Shown here one piece after another: positions 1-9,355 of a stretch of DNA of 64,000 nucleotides. The notes under the pieces are model-generated. The model did no database searches. It was not told where the DNA came from and saw only the letters and a list, made by a program, of their open reading frames with translations. A program made the translations under genes and the position numbers. The stretch comes from Campylobacter sp. MIT 21-1684 (lineage in GTDB: Bacteria > Campylobacterota > Campylobacteria > Campylobacterales > Campylobacteraceae). The stretch's first letter is position 1. Each line of letters begins with the position of its first letter. Where the stretch lies: the NCBI RefSeq assembly GCF_026241315.1, contig NZ_JAPHNA010000004.1:33995-97994 (forward strand), given 5' to 3'.

Positions 1-541
1 CATACAACCAAACACTTCTATGAATCAAACAATGATAGAATGGATGATAAAACAAGTACAAAATGAAGAAAAATGCGATATGCTTGAGCTTTATTGTGGT
101 TATGGAAATTTTACCCTTGCTTTAGCTCCATTTTTTCGAAAGATTTTAGCAAGCGAACTTTCAAAAATAAACATTTCTTTTGCTATTGAAAATTGCAATT
201 TAAATACTATTTCAAATATTACTTTTGCAAGACTTTCAAGCGAAGATTTGAAAAAAGCTTTTTATAAAGAAAGAAAGTTTTTTCGTCTCAAAGAGATACA
301 TTTAGATGAATTTAATTTCACCCATATTCTTATAGATCCTCCAAGATGTGGTCTTAGTGAAAGCGTGAAAACTCTTGTACAAGATTATAAAAATATTCTT
401 TACCTTTCTTGTAATCCTTTAAGTCTCAAAAAAGACTTAGAAATTCTAAAGAAAACACACACTGTTGTTAATATAGCTTTTTTTGACCAATTTCACAATA
501 CTACTCATTTAGAATGCGCGGTTGTACTTAAAAAATATTAA
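1..541 (+). CDS. trmA: tRNA (uracil-5-)-methyltransferase TrmA, 3' part
   Basis: C-terminal half of the SAM-dependent enzyme that makes 5-methyluridine at position 54 of tRNA. The gene enters from the left edge: the frame is open from base 2 and the residues before the first in-window ATG (QPNTS) match the conserved substrate-loop region of TrmA, so that ATG is internal. Visible motifs are the SAM-binding ELYCGYGNF, the DPPRCGL motif and the catalytic-cysteine motif YLSCNP. About half of the usual ~360 residues is present. Family call is secure; the 5' end is outside the window. Confidence 0.93.
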   Translation, partial: IQPNTSMNQTMIEWMIKQVQNEEKCDMLELYCGYGNFTLALAPFFRKILASELSKINISFAIENCNLNTISNITFARLSSEDLKKAFYKERKFFRLKEIHLDEFNFTHILIDPPRCGLSESVKTLVQDYKNILYLSCNPLSLKKDLEILKKTHTVVNIAFFDQFHNTTHLECAVVLKKY

Positions 542-605
542 TCTTTAAAAAACTCAATATTAAGCAAAACAAAGCTATGATTTAAAAAATATAGAAAGGA
601 AAAAG

Positions 606-1016
606 ATGGATATTATAGACAGAATTTTTGAAACCACTACAAAGATAGCCGTAATAGGACTTAGTCCTGACGAACATAAGGCTTCTTTTCTTGTAGCACA
701 GTTTTTACAAGAAAATGGATTCCAAATTTTTCCCGTTTATCCAAAATGTGAAGAAATTTTAGGCGAAAAAGTATATAGGAATCTTGATGAAATTTCAGAA
801 CAAGTTGATACTGTGGTACTTTTTCGCAAAAGCGAATTTGCAAAAGAAGCTTTAGAGCAAATTAAGAGAAAAAAAATTAAAAATTTCTGGCTTCAGCTTG
901 GAATTTCTAACGATGAAGTCGCAAAAGAATGTGAATTTCTTGGAATTAATTTTGTACAAGATAAATGTATGCAAAGAGAATTACCTCTTTACAAACAAAG
1001 GAAAAAATTATGCTAG
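606..1016 (+). CDS. CoA-binding domain protein (YccU family)
   Basis: A 136-residue Rossmann-type protein of the stand-alone CoA-binding family. It has the early glycine turn (VIGLSPDEHKAS), the FPVYPKCEEILG segment and the C-terminal KCMQREL stretch with the cysteine typical of the family. Physiological role is not established. The start ATG follows AGAAAGGAAAAAG. Its last codons overlap the start of ilvA by 7 bases, so the two are probably translationally coupled. Confidence 0.85.
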   Translation: MDIIDRIFETTTKIAVIGLSPDEHKASFLVAQFLQENGFQIFPVYPKCEEILGEKVYRNLDEISEQVDTVVLFRKSEFAKEALEQIKRKKIKNFWLQLGISNDEVAKECEFLGINFVQDKCMQRELPLYKQRKKLC

Positions 1017-2218
1017 AACTCAACAAAATCTACCAAGCAAAACAAACAATAGCAAATTTTATCAATAAAACGCCTTTTACCTATTCACAAATTCTAAGTG
1101 ATTTTTGCAAAAGTGAGATTTATCTTAAAAGTGAAAATTTACAAATTACTGGTGCATACAAAATACGTGGTGCTTATAACAAAATTGCCAATTTAAACAA
1201 AACAGAAAAGCACAACGGAGTCATTGCTGCAAGTGCTGGAAATCACGCACAGGGAGTAGCAATTAGCGCGAAAAGTTTTGGAATAAAAGCTGTTATTGTA
1301 ATGCCTGAATCAACTCCTTTGCTTAAAGTTTTATCTACAAAAAATTTAGGTGCCAAAGTGATACTCAAAGGTGATAATTTCGATGAAGCCTATGCCTTTG
1401 CAATTGCCTGTGCTAAGGAGGAAAATCTTGTTTTCATTCACCCTTTTGAAGATGAATTTGTAATGGCTGGACAAGGTACTTTAATGCTTGAAATGCTTGA
1501 ATGCGTAAGCGATTTAGATACTGTCATTGTTCCTGTTGGGGGCGGAGGTCTCATTTGTGGCATAGCAAGTGCAGCAAAACAGATTAATCCTAATATAAAA
1601 ATAATAGGTGTAAGTGCTCTGGGTGCACCAGCGATGTTTGAAAGTTTTAAAGCAAAAAAAGTAAAAAATTCACAGAATGTTAGAACTATAGCCGATGGTA
1701 TAGCTGTAAGAGATACAAATCCAAAAAATCTTGACATTATACTTAAATGTGTTGATGAATTTGTACAAGTTGATGATGAAGAGATAGCTAATGCTGTACT
1801 TTTCTTGCTTGAAAAACATAAGATTATTGTAGAAGGTGCAGGGGCTGTAGGTGTGGCAGCTCTCATTCATAAAAAAATTGCAACTCATAAAAGTAAAAAA
1901 GTTGCTTTGGTACTTAGCGGTGGGAATATTGATGTGCAAATGCTTAATATCATTATAGAAAAAGGGCTTTTCAAAGCTCATCGTAAGATGCAAATTAATG
2001 TTACTCTTGTTGATAAACCCGGGGCTTTGCTTCAATTGACTGATAGTTTAAAAGCTGCAAATGTCAATATAGTGAAAATTGACTACGATAGATTTTCTAC
2101 TAAACTTGATTATGGCGATGCTATGATTTCCATTGTACTTGAAACAAAAGGGCAAGAACATCAAAATAAAGTACGAGCCTTACTTACAAAACACGGGTAT
2201 AATTTTTATGAACTTTAA
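1010..2218 (+). CDS. ilvA: Threonine ammonia-lyase (threonine dehydratase)
   Basis: PLP enzyme converting threonine to 2-oxobutanoate, first step of isoleucine synthesis. 402 residues from the ATG at 1010, which has AAAGGA in front; an upstream in-frame ATG at 965 lies inside the preceding gene and is less likely. The PLP lysine is K51 in ITGAYKIRGAY, and the glycine-rich phosphate loop PVGGGGLICG lies near residue 175. A C-terminal ACT-like region (about 330-402, VTLVDKPGALLQL) suggests allosteric control. It overlaps truA tail to tail by 4 bases. Confidence 0.94.
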   Translation: MLELNKIYQAKQTIANFINKTPFTYSQILSDFCKSEIYLKSENLQITGAYKIRGAYNKIANLNKTEKHNGVIAASAGNHAQGVAISAKSFGIKAVIVMPESTPLLKVLSTKNLGAKVILKGDNFDEAYAFAIACAKEENLVFIHPFEDEFVMAGQGTLMLEMLECVSDLDTVIVPVGGGGLICGIASAAKQINPNIKIIGVSALGAPAMFESFKAKKVKNSQNVRTIADGIAVRDTNPKNLDIILKCVDEFVQVDDEEIANAVLFLLEKHKIIVEGAGAVGVAALIHKKIATHKSKKVALVLSGGNIDVQMLNIIIEKGLFKAHRKMQINVTLVDKPGALLQLTDSLKAANVNIVKIDYDRFSTKLDYGDAMISIVLETKGQEHQNKVRALLTKHGYNFYEL

Positions 2219-2937
2219 TAAATTATTCTTGTTAAATACAAACCATTTGGCGGAGCTAAAGTACGGAAATAACACTTTTGTGCCAAAATTTGCTCTAAAA
2301 GCTGCTCTTGATGTAATCTTGATTCTAACACTGCTAAAATGCTTGATACAGTAAGTCTAACTTGAGCCCTTAAAAAACCATTAGCTCTCAATCTAAAAAC
2401 ACTAAATCCGTTTTTACTATAAGCTTGAGCAAAAAAAATATGCCTTTTGCTTGTTTTTGCATTGCTTTTTGTTTTGGAAAAATACTTAAAATCGTGTTCG
2501 CCAACAAAATATTGCAACAGCTTGTTCGCTTTGTCTGTATCAAAAGCAGGATAGAAAAAAACAAAAGGAGCTAAAAATGGATTAAAAGTTTGATGGCAAA
2601 AAATATAACGGTACTCTCTGGCTTTGGCACAAAAACGTACTTCAAAATTATCGCTTACACGTTCAATATTTTTTATATGAATATAAGGATGGGCAAATTT
2701 ATTGATTTGTTTTTTAAGGATAAGAAAGTCATTAAAATGCTCTTTACATTCTACACTTGCAACAGCTCCACTTGCGTGAACACCCTTATCTGTACGCGAA
2801 GCAAACAATAATGGCGAAGTAATTCCTAAGTGCGCCAAAGCATTTTGTAAGACATCTTGCACACTTTGTTTGTGTGGTTGAGTAGCAGAACCCATAAAAA
2901 CAGAACCATTATAAGCAAAAGTAAGCTTAATCTTCAT
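2215..2937 (-). CDS. truA: tRNA pseudouridine(38-40) synthase TruA
   Basis: Isomerises uridines 38-40 in the tRNA anticodon arm. 240 residues with the catalytic aspartate in FASRTDKGVHA, the REYRY motif and the late FLRAQVR segment. Last gene of a leftward series; its start abuts the stop of the LptF/G-like permease (one shared base). Typical length for the family. Confidence 0.95.
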   Translation of the reverse strand: MKIKLTFAYNGSVFMGSATQPHKQSVQDVLQNALAHLGITSPLLFASRTDKGVHASGAVASVECKEHFNDFLILKKQINKFAHPYIHIKNIERVSDNFEVRFCAKAREYRYIFCHQTFNPFLAPFVFFYPAFDTDKANKLLQYFVGEHDFKYFSKTKSNAKTSKRHIFFAQAYSKNGFSVFRLRANGFLRAQVRLTVSSILAVLESRLHQEQLLEQILAQKCYFRTLAPPNGLYLTRIIY

Positions 2938-3962
2938 TAGTAGCGACTTAAAATCATTTTCTTAAAACACAACACAGAAGCTATAAAAGTACAAAAGAAA
3001 ATAACCGTGCAAGCAAGAAAAGGAGGGGTATAAAAGACACTTAAAAGTCCAAAATATACAGACACAACGCCAAACATTCCAAAATAAATAAAACCTTTTT
3101 CATAACGGTATGTTACTATACCAAAAGAAAGGGCAAAAAGTGCGCTTGCAAGTGGAAAGAGCGCAATAGTAACATAAATAACAAATTCTTGTGCTCTTTT
3201 TTTATTTGTATGAATATCATTCCAGTATTCATAAAATTTTTTAATAGTTAAATCACCATCGTTAATCTGTGTATTAACAATGAAAGTGTCAAATTCTCCC
3301 ATAAAAACATTTCCATCATTTTCAAAATTATACATTTTTCCTTCCAAAAGCTTAAAGGCAAAACCGTGTTCATTCCTTTGTGCCAAAGCCTGTTTTGCTA
3401 TAATAAGTTGTTCTTTATCACCTTCTTGGCTTTTTGGATGATACATAATAATATTTTGATAAGTATTATTTTCTTGTTTTTCTATAAAAACAATCCAATT
3501 GAGAAATTTTTGACCAAATTCCCCTGTTTTATAGTTGAATTGCACTTGCGTTTTTTTAAAAGTGATGAAATTATCCTGAAGTTCAAATACTATAGGCACC
3601 ATAACAAGAGCTATAAAAAGCATTAAAGCACTTACAAAACCTGCGATTTGTAAAAAGAAACGCGCTAAAATTTTAGGTGAAAAACCAAGTGTAAAAAGTA
3701 CTATGCTTTCATTTTCCTTAGAAAGACGAAACAAAGTTAAAGCAAGAGCAATAAAAAAACTAATAGGTAAAGTAAAAATGAGAATTCGAGGAAGCATAAA
3801 CCCGTACAATTTTAACAAGTCTAAAAAACTGATTTCTATACTAGAGGTTAATCGGGCAAGCTGAATAAAAAACACCATAGAAACTATACCGAAAAGAACA
3901 AGAAAGAGAGAAATATAGGTGCTTAGAAAATGATTTAAAATATATCTGAAAATAAGTTTCAC
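2937..3962 (-). CDS. LptF/LptG family permease
   Basis: Inner-membrane subunit of the lipopolysaccharide export ABC complex (LptB2FG), which extracts LPS from the inner membrane. 341 residues: three N-terminal membrane helices, with the conserved ILIFTLPISFFIALALT stretch, then a periplasmic beta-jellyroll-like domain (about 110-250) and three C-terminal helices. Which of LptF or LptG it is cannot be settled by eye. It overlaps the prepilin peptidase gene by 4 bases and belongs to the glmU-truA operon. Confidence 0.85.
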   Translation of the reverse strand: MKLIFRYILNHFLSTYISLFLVLFGIVSMVFFIQLARLTSSIEISFLDLLKLYGFMLPRILIFTLPISFFIALALTLFRLSKENESIVLFTLGFSPKILARFFLQIAGFVSALMLFIALVMVPIVFELQDNFITFKKTQVQFNYKTGEFGQKFLNWIVFIEKQENNTYQNIIMYHPKSQEGDKEQLIIAKQALAQRNEHGFAFKLLEGKMYNFENDGNVFMGEFDTFIVNTQINDGDLTIKKFYEYWNDIHTNKKRAQEFVIYVTIALFPLASALFALSFGIVTYRYEKGFIYFGMFGVVSVYFGLLSVFYTPPFLACTVIFFCTFIASVLCFKKMILSRY

Positions 3963-4771
3963 AATATATCCTTATAGGGAAAAAACAAATATACTAAAAA
4001 TGCAAAAGAAAGAAAAGGTAAAAAAGCGAGTTCCTTTTCATTTTTCCAAAGAAAAAAAGGAAGGGAAAAAATTCCTGCAAGAACAAAAATAACAAAGGCA
4101 GATTTTATACCCAAAAGTCCTGCAAAAGAAGCTAAAACAATAATATCAGCATCGCCTAAATTTTCTTGGATGTGTTTTGTATTGATATTTTTTACAAAAG
4201 CTACACTATTTTTTAGTAAAAACACAAAACCTGCGAAAAAAAAAGCATTTGAGAAAAAACCTCCATTACAATTTTCAAAAAGAAAAAAATAAGCAAATTC
4301 GTCCGTATCAAACGCTAAACACAAGGCGAAAAAAAATACAGTCCAAAGTAAAAATTGTGGCACAGCCTTAAGTTGCCAATCAATAAGAGAAAGTAAAAAA
4401 AGAGCAAAAAGAAAGAAAAGAAAAAAAATAAAATTCCAAATGCTAAATTCTATGCAGTCAAGCCAAAAAGCTAAAAAAGCAAACCAAACCAAAACTCCAC
4501 CAAAAACCTCTCCTAAAAAATTGAAAAAAGGAATTGTACTGCCACAATGTCTGCATTTTGCCTTTAAAAAAAGATAAGAAAAAAAAGGAATGAGTTCATA
4601 AATCTGTAAAGTCTTTCCACATACAAAACAAAAAGAACGTTGGGAAAAAAGTGCCTTATTATTACAAATTCTGCTTGCAAAACTAACACAAAATGATCCC
4701 AAACACAAACCAAAGACAGTTAAAAGTATGGAAAAAATGAAAAAATTTTCTTTTAAAAACTCACTTGCCAA
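3959..4771 (-). CDS. Prepilin peptidase (A24 family)
   Basis: Polytopic aspartic protease of 270 residues that cleaves and N-methylates type IV pilin-like signal peptides. The N-terminal domain has two CxxC pairs (CFVCG, CRHCG) around the family sequence ELIPFFSYL. The two catalytic aspartates are in SLIDWQ and in GDADII (the GxGD-type motif). The start is TTG. Campylobacter makes no classical pili, so the likely substrates are pseudopilins of the DNA-uptake apparatus; this is inference. It overlaps uppS by 11 bases. Confidence 0.88.
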   Translation of the reverse strand: MASEFLKENFFIFSILLTVFGLCLGSFCVSFASRICNNKALFSQRSFCFVCGKTLQIYELIPFFSYLFLKAKCRHCGSTIPFFNFLGEVFGGVLVWFAFLAFWLDCIEFSIWNFIFFLFFLFALFLLSLIDWQLKAVPQFLLWTVFFFALCLAFDTDEFAYFFLFENCNGGFFSNAFFFAGFVFLLKNSVAFVKNINTKHIQENLGDADIIVLASFAGLLGIKSAFVIFVLAGIFSLPFFLWKNEKELAFLPFLSFAFLVYLFFPYKDIL

Positions 4772-5429
4772 AATTTCTCTCTCTTAATCTGAATTCTCGT
4801 ATAATTTTCTTAAATTCTCTTTTAGTAAGTCCGGGAAAGAGAGTTTCACTAAAGCAAATTTCAGCATAGGAGCTTTGCCAAAGCAAAAAATTTGAAAGAC
4901 GTTTAGCAGCTCCAACTCGAAGCATCAAATCCACATCTAAAGGCAGATCCAAATTTTCAGTAATAGTATTTTCGTTGATTGGCAAACCCTTTTCTATTAC
5001 CTGTTTGACAGAACGTACTATTTCATCTCTTGATCCATAGCTAATGGCTAAATTCACACATAATTTAGAACAGTATTGAGTCTTTTTTTCCAAAAAAGCA
5101 ATTTTTTCACAAATTGCACTTTGAAGTCTCGTTAAATCCCCGATAGCCAAAAAACGTACTCCATTTTTTTCAAATTCTTCCAATGCCTCGTCTAAACAAC
5201 GGTCTAAAAGTTCAAAAATAAAAGCTATTTCTTCTTTAGGTCTTTTCCAATTTTCGGTACTAAAAGCAAAAAGCGTTAATTGCAAAATGCCCTCTTCTAT
5301 ACAAACTTCGATAAGTTTTTGCATAGTCTTTACCCCTTTAGAATAGCCAAATTTTGCTAAAAAGCCTTTAGCTTTCGCCCATCGTCTATTCCCATCCATA
5401 ACGACTGCGAGATGTTTTAGTTCATTCAT
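4761..5429 (-). CDS. uppS: Undecaprenyl diphosphate synthase
   Basis: cis-Prenyltransferase making the C55 lipid carrier for peptidoglycan, LPS and N-glycan assembly. 222 residues from the ATG at 5429, which lies 6 bases after AAAGG; TTG 5435 and ATG 5432 are alternatives. Motifs: catalytic AVVMDGNRRWA, FAFSTENWKRP, YGSRDEIV, and the RVGAAKRLSNFLLWQS active-site stretch, with RVGA in place of the usual RTGG. Located between an unknown gene and the prepilin peptidase. Confidence 0.94.
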   Translation of the reverse strand: MNELKHLAVVMDGNRRWAKAKGFLAKFGYSKGVKTMQKLIEVCIEEGILQLTLFAFSTENWKRPKEEIAFIFELLDRCLDEALEEFEKNGVRFLAIGDLTRLQSAICEKIAFLEKKTQYCSKLCVNLAISYGSRDEIVRSVKQVIEKGLPINENTITENLDLPLDVDLMLRVGAAKRLSNFLLWQSSYAEICFSETLFPGLTKREFKKIIREFRLRERNFGK

Positions 5430-5431
5430 CA

Positions 5432-6043
5432 TCAACCTTTAAAATCAAATAAAGCCCCAAATTCAAATAAAGGTTTGATATTATCTTGTTGCAAAACCTT
5501 ATATTGTAAATGTTTGCTTAAAAAATGGCACACTTTTGGAAAAGGAGAAAAAACAGACACAGAATTTGTTTCATAAAGTATCTTCAAAGCTCCAAATACA
5601 CTGAAGTATAAATAAAGCTCTAAAACTTGCTCATTTTTTTTCATTTGAAAAACACAAGCTTTGTTTTCAAAGACAAAAGGTATATGATAAATATTTTCAA
5701 AACTCGCAAAAAGCATTTCTTTAAAAATCTGATATTTTTCTTGATTTGTACATTTTATAAGTTCGCTGATTATAGTATTTTTAAAATCAAGATTCTCTTC
5801 TAAAATCCCAACTATAAGAGCTAAACCTTCTTCAAAAAAATGTAATTTGGGGCATTTTACAAGATGCTTGAAATGCACTACGCCACCTTTATATGTATAT
5901 AATTCTGCCAGATATTGAGCACCAACTTCAAGCTCTACCATACTTTTTGTACGGACTTTTTTATGATTTAACTGCAAGGTATAATGCCATAGAGAGGATT
6001 TTTCTAAAACCTTCATTTGTAGAGGTAAAGTTGCATTAATCAT
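5432..6043 (-). CDS. Conserved hypothetical protein in the uppS-coaBC operon
   Basis: 203 residues, no signal peptide, no membrane helix and no motif I recognise. It is lysine-, leucine- and phenylalanine-rich with mixed alpha/beta character, including a cluster VGAQYLAELYTYKGGVVHFKHLVKCP near the middle given here only as a landmark by its parts. Its start overlaps the coaBC stop by 4 bases (ATGA) and its stop touches the uppS start, so it is translated with both. The same neighbourhood occurs, to my memory, in other Campylobacter, which suggests a conserved genus-level gene. Confidence 0.7.
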   Translation of the reverse strand: MINATLPLQMKVLEKSSLWHYTLQLNHKKVRTKSMVELEVGAQYLAELYTYKGGVVHFKHLVKCPKLHFFEEGLALIVGILEENLDFKNTIISELIKCTNQEKYQIFKEMLFASFENIYHIPFVFENKACVFQMKKNEQVLELYLYFSVFGALKILYETNSVSVFSPFPKVCHFLSKHLQYKVLQQDNIKPLFEFGALFDFKG

Positions 6044-7197
6044 AATTTTTCACACATTTTTGCAAGTTCAAAACCAAGTTTCTCTTTACTTTTGAAACCC
6101 GTTTTTTGAGAGCTAGTATGGGTAATACAGTAAAGCTCATTTTCATCACTTCCAAAATGATTTTTTTGACCCAAAATATTTAAACATACCATATCAAGTT
6201 TTTTTTGCGAAAGAGAATTTTTAGCATTTTGTAAAGCATTGGTTTTTTCAACTTCCATTTTAAAACCTATTTTTTTTCCTTTAAAAGGAATCTTAGTTAA
6301 TAAATCTTCATTAGGTTGTAAATACAAATTCAAACCATTGCTATAAGCATTCTTCTTAATTTTCCCTTCTTGATACTCTGGTACAAAATCACTTACCGCA
6401 GCTGCCATTATCCAAAAATCAGCCTTTTTAAGATGTTTCTTTAAAAGACTTTTTAATTCTTTTGAATCTTGAAAAGAGTAAAGCTCATAAGGCGTGTTAA
6501 AAAAGACAGAGCTTAAAAATATAGTTTTAGCACCCAAATAATAAAAAGCATCAGCGATAGCTTTTGCCATCTTTCCGCTTGAAAAGTTAGTCAGACAACG
6601 AACATCATCAATTTTTTCTCGCGTTGGACCGCCTGTAACAACAATAGTCTTATTCGACCAAAAATCTTCTTTTAAAAGCTTTCTCTTAACCAAAGAAACA
6701 ATGCTAGAAATTTCAGCCATAGCTCCTACACCTTCATCTTTACAAGCAAGAATCTTAGAGATTGGAGGGATAACAATAGCACCATTTTTTTCAAGCAAAT
6801 GTAAAGAATTTTGAGTGCTAAAATGAAAAAACATTGTCGTATTTGCTGCTGGAGCTACTAAAAGGGGGGCTTTTGAAGCAATAAGTGTTTGTATGAAAAG
6901 TGTATCGCTTATGCCTAATGCGAGTTTATTGATTGAATTTATAGTTGCTGGGGCAAAAAGTACTACATCAACATCCTTTGTAAAAGCTATGTGATTCTTT
7001 GTGTTAAACCAAGATTCATTTTCCTCGCACAGTACTTCATCTGCCAAAGCTTCAAAACTCATCTTGCTTGCAAATTTTAAAACCCCATTGCTTAACAATA
7101 CTTTTACTCTAAAATTTTCTTTTTTAAAGAAGGAGAGAAGTTCATAGGCTTTATAAAATGCTATACTCCCACTTACAGCTATAAGTATGGTTTTCAT
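6040..7197 (-). CDS. coaBC: Bifunctional phosphopantothenoylcysteine decarboxylase / phosphopantothenate-cysteine ligase
   Basis: Two consecutive steps of coenzyme A synthesis in one 385-residue protein. The N-terminal flavoprotein (CoaC, about 1-175) has ILIAVSGSIAFYKAYEL, the PAANTTMF motif and the substrate-clamp region ACKDEGVGAMAE, where family members usually read GRMAE. The C-terminal synthetase (CoaB) has GPTREKIDDVR, NFSSGKM and the AAVSDF and KIKK motifs. ATGA overlaps join it to glmU upstream and to the unknown gene downstream. Confidence 0.94.
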   Translation of the reverse strand: MKTILIAVSGSIAFYKAYELLSFFKKENFRVKVLLSNGVLKFASKMSFEALADEVLCEENESWFNTKNHIAFTKDVDVVLFAPATINSINKLALGISDTLFIQTLIASKAPLLVAPAANTTMFFHFSTQNSLHLLEKNGAIVIPPISKILACKDEGVGAMAEISSIVSLVKRKLLKEDFWSNKTIVVTGGPTREKIDDVRCLTNFSSGKMAKAIADAFYYLGAKTIFLSSVFFNTPYELYSFQDSKELKSLLKKHLKKADFWIMAAAVSDFVPEYQEGKIKKNAYSNGLNLYLQPNEDLLTKIPFKGKKIGFKMEVEKTNALQNAKNSLSQKKLDMVCLNILGQKNHFGSDENELYCITHTSSQKTGFKSKEKLGFELAKMCEKL

Positions 7198-8483
7198 TTT
7201 TTAAATTTCTTATCAAAATAATTAGAGATAATTTTTTTTTCAGCCCTATTAATAAAAAGCGATCCTTCTGCCACATCGCAAGTTACAGTACTTCCAGCTG
7301 CTATAACACATCTATTAGCGATATTTACAGGAGCTATAAATTGTACATCAGAACCCACAAAAACATTTTTTCCTATAACTGTCTTGTGTTTTTTTATCCC
7401 ATCATAATTACAAGTAATGCACCCACAACCTATATTTGTCCCCTCTCCTATCTCACAATCACCCAAATAACTTAAATGTCCGGCTTTAACACCTGTAAGC
7501 TTGGCTTTTTTACATTCAACAAAATTTCCTATATGTGTCTTTCTAAGCTCACATCCCGGTCTTAAATGTGCCAATGGACCAATATCACTATCTTCAACAA
7601 AAGAATTCTCAATCACACTGGAACTTTTAATGATTGAATTAATAATTGTACTTTTTCCTTCAATACGTACATTTTCATACACCTCACATTCGCCGATAAA
7701 TTCTACATCGCAAGAAATAAAACTTGTATGAGGCAGATGAAAAATAACTCCTTGTTCTGACCAATACTTTTTTAATTTTTCTTGTAAAAAATTCTCAGCT
7801 TTGCTTAATTCAAATTTATCGTTGATACCCATAAATTCATTTTCATCAACAAAGACAGCTTTCACTTTCAATCTTTTTTTACCTACAAGCTCTATTATAT
7901 CAGTGAGGTAATACTCTGATGTTGTATTGTTTTGTGTGATTAATGGCAGATTTTCTGCCAAAACTGTCCTTGTGAGAACATAAACACCTGCATTACATAG
8001 AGTAATTTGTTTTTGCATTGCATTCGCATCTTTCGCTTCGATTATTTTTTTAACATTTTCACCTTCAAGTATCACTCTGCCGTAATTTTTTGGCTCATTT
8101 GTTTGAAAAACTGCCACATTTAAAGGCGAATCACTAGTAAGTAACTTCTTAAGACTTGAAAGTTCAACTAAAGGCATATCTCCACAAAGTATCAGTACTT
8201 TTTCATTAAGAGCCTGGTAGTTTCTTAAAGCACCTGCGGTACCGGGGAAATGAATCAAATCCTGTTCTACAAATCGAGTTTGTGGAAAATATTTGCAAAT
8301 TTCTTCTTTAATTTTTTCTTTTTGGTGCGATACTGCCACAGTAACATCATTACTCAAACTAAAGGCTTTTTCCAAAATATGTAAAATCATACTCTTTTGA
8401 CAAAGCTCCTGCAAAACTTTTGGCTTTTCAGATTTCATTCTTGTGCCAAGACCAGCTGCTAAGATAATAATAGAAGTCTTCAT
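7194..8483 (-). CDS. glmU: Bifunctional UDP-GlcNAc pyrophosphorylase / GlcN-1-P acetyltransferase
   Basis: Makes UDP-N-acetylglucosamine for peptidoglycan and lipid A. 429 residues. The N-terminal nucleotidyltransferase has LAAGLGTRMKSEKPKVLQ, LCGDMPL and the YYLTDIIEL segment. The C-terminal left-handed beta-helix (from about 225) has hexapeptide repeats, the RPGCELRKTHIGNFVECKK region and CNYDG. First gene of the leftward seven-gene operon ending at truA. Confidence 0.95.
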   Translation of the reverse strand: MKTSIIILAAGLGTRMKSEKPKVLQELCQKSMILHILEKAFSLSNDVTVAVSHQKEKIKEEICKYFPQTRFVEQDLIHFPGTAGALRNYQALNEKVLILCGDMPLVELSSLKKLLTSDSPLNVAVFQTNEPKNYGRVILEGENVKKIIEAKDANAMQKQITLCNAGVYVLTRTVLAENLPLITQNNTTSEYYLTDIIELVGKKRLKVKAVFVDENEFMGINDKFELSKAENFLQEKLKKYWSEQGVIFHLPHTSFISCDVEFIGECEVYENVRIEGKSTIINSIIKSSSVIENSFVEDSDIGPLAHLRPGCELRKTHIGNFVECKKAKLTGVKAGHLSYLGDCEIGEGTNIGCGCITCNYDGIKKHKTVIGKNVFVGSDVQFIAPVNIANRCVIAAGSTVTCDVAEGSLFINRAEKKIISNYFDKKFKK

Positions 8484-8509
8484 TGCTTATAACCATTTTA
8501 TTTTTCATA

Positions 8510-8515
8510 ATTTTA
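8510..8515 (-). promoter_or_regulatory. Candidate -10 box for the glmU operon
   Basis: TAAAAT on the minus strand, preceded by TGT, which gives an extended -10 about 27 bases upstream of the glmU ATG. The call rests only on resemblance to Campylobacter housekeeping promoters, which depend mainly on the -10 element. Confidence 0.4.
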
Positions 8516-8567
8516 ACATTTTAATATTAATTTTTTACAGCTAAGAAAAGCTAAAATCATTTTTAGA

Positions 8568-8573
8568 TACAAT
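8568..8573 (+). promoter_or_regulatory. Candidate -10 box for fliP
   Basis: GATACAAT matches the Campylobacter housekeeping -10 pattern and lies 30 bases upstream of the fliP start codon. No sigma-28 or sigma-54 type motif is seen, which fits constitutive expression of an early export-apparatus gene. Confidence 0.5.
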
Positions 8574-8603
8574 AAGCTTCGTAATTTTCAACAAGGTTTT
8601 ATT

Positions 8604-9341
8604 GTGAAAAAAGTTTTTTTTCTTATTTTAATAAATGTTAGTTTAATGTTTGGAGCAGAAGTAACTATACCAACAGTCAATTTAAGCCTTAGCGCCCCAA
8701 ACACTCCTACACAACTTGTAACAACGCTTAATATTGTAATAGTATTAACCATACTTGCTCTTGCTCCAAGTATTATTTTTGCAATGACTTCTTTTTTAAG
8801 ACTTATCATAGTTTTTTCTTTTTTACGACAAGCTATGGGGACTCAAAGTATGCCACCAAATACTATTTTAGTAAGTCTAGCACTTATTTTAACTTTTTTT
8901 ATTATGGAGCCTGTAGCAACAAAATCTTATAATGAAGGTATTAAGCCCTATTTAGCAGAAGAAATAGGATATGAGGACGCTTTCATACGAGCAGCAAAAC
9001 CGTTTAAAGATTTTATGCTTAAAAATACAAGAGAAAAAGATTTAGCACTCTTTTACCGTATCCGCAACTTGCCCAATCCTCAAACTATCGATGATGTTCC
9101 ACTTAGTGTACTTGTTCCAGCCTTTATGATTTCAGAATTTAAAACTGCATTTGAAATAGGTTTTCTGATTTATCTCCCTTTTTTAGTCATTGATATGGTT
9201 GTAAGCTCTGTATTAATGGCTATGGGTATGATGATGTTACCGCCTGTAATGATCTCTCTGCCTTTTAAACTTCTCATTTTCGTACTCGTTGATGGATGGA
9301 ATTTGCTTGTACAAAGACTAGTTGAAAGTTTTGTTCCATAA
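8604..9341 (+). CDS. fliP: Flagellar type III export protein FliP
   Basis: Core membrane subunit of the flagellar export gate. 245 residues: cleavable signal peptide (about 1-18, ending MFGA), a first helix pair around 45-105 with TSFLRLIIVFSFLRQAMGT, a hydrophilic middle (PFKDFMLKNTREKDLALF), then two C-terminal helices with the family signature around VVSSVLMAMGMMMLPPVMIS. The start is GTG at 8604, 7 bases after AAGG. It faces the accessory MFS gene, whose stop is 14 bases away. Confidence 0.95.
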   Translation: MKKVFFLILINVSLMFGAEVTIPTVNLSLSAPNTPTQLVTTLNIVIVLTILALAPSIIFAMTSFLRLIIVFSFLRQAMGTQSMPPNTILVSLALILTFFIMEPVATKSYNEGIKPYLAEEIGYEDAFIRAAKPFKDFMLKNTREKDLALFYRIRNLPNPQTIDDVPLSVLVPAFMISEFKTAFEIGFLIYLPFLVIDMVVSSVLMAMGMMMLPPVMISLPFKLLIFVLVDGWNLLVQRLVESFVP

Positions 9342-9355
9342 AGTAATACAAGTCT

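Noticed and set aside
1438..1866. 142-codon open frame antisense to ilvA
   Set aside because: Low-complexity Ser/Ala/Thr composition typical of the reverse frame of a real gene; no ribosome-binding site.
6871..6880. G6 run in coaBC
   Set aside because: Too short to be hypermutable and in an essential gene.
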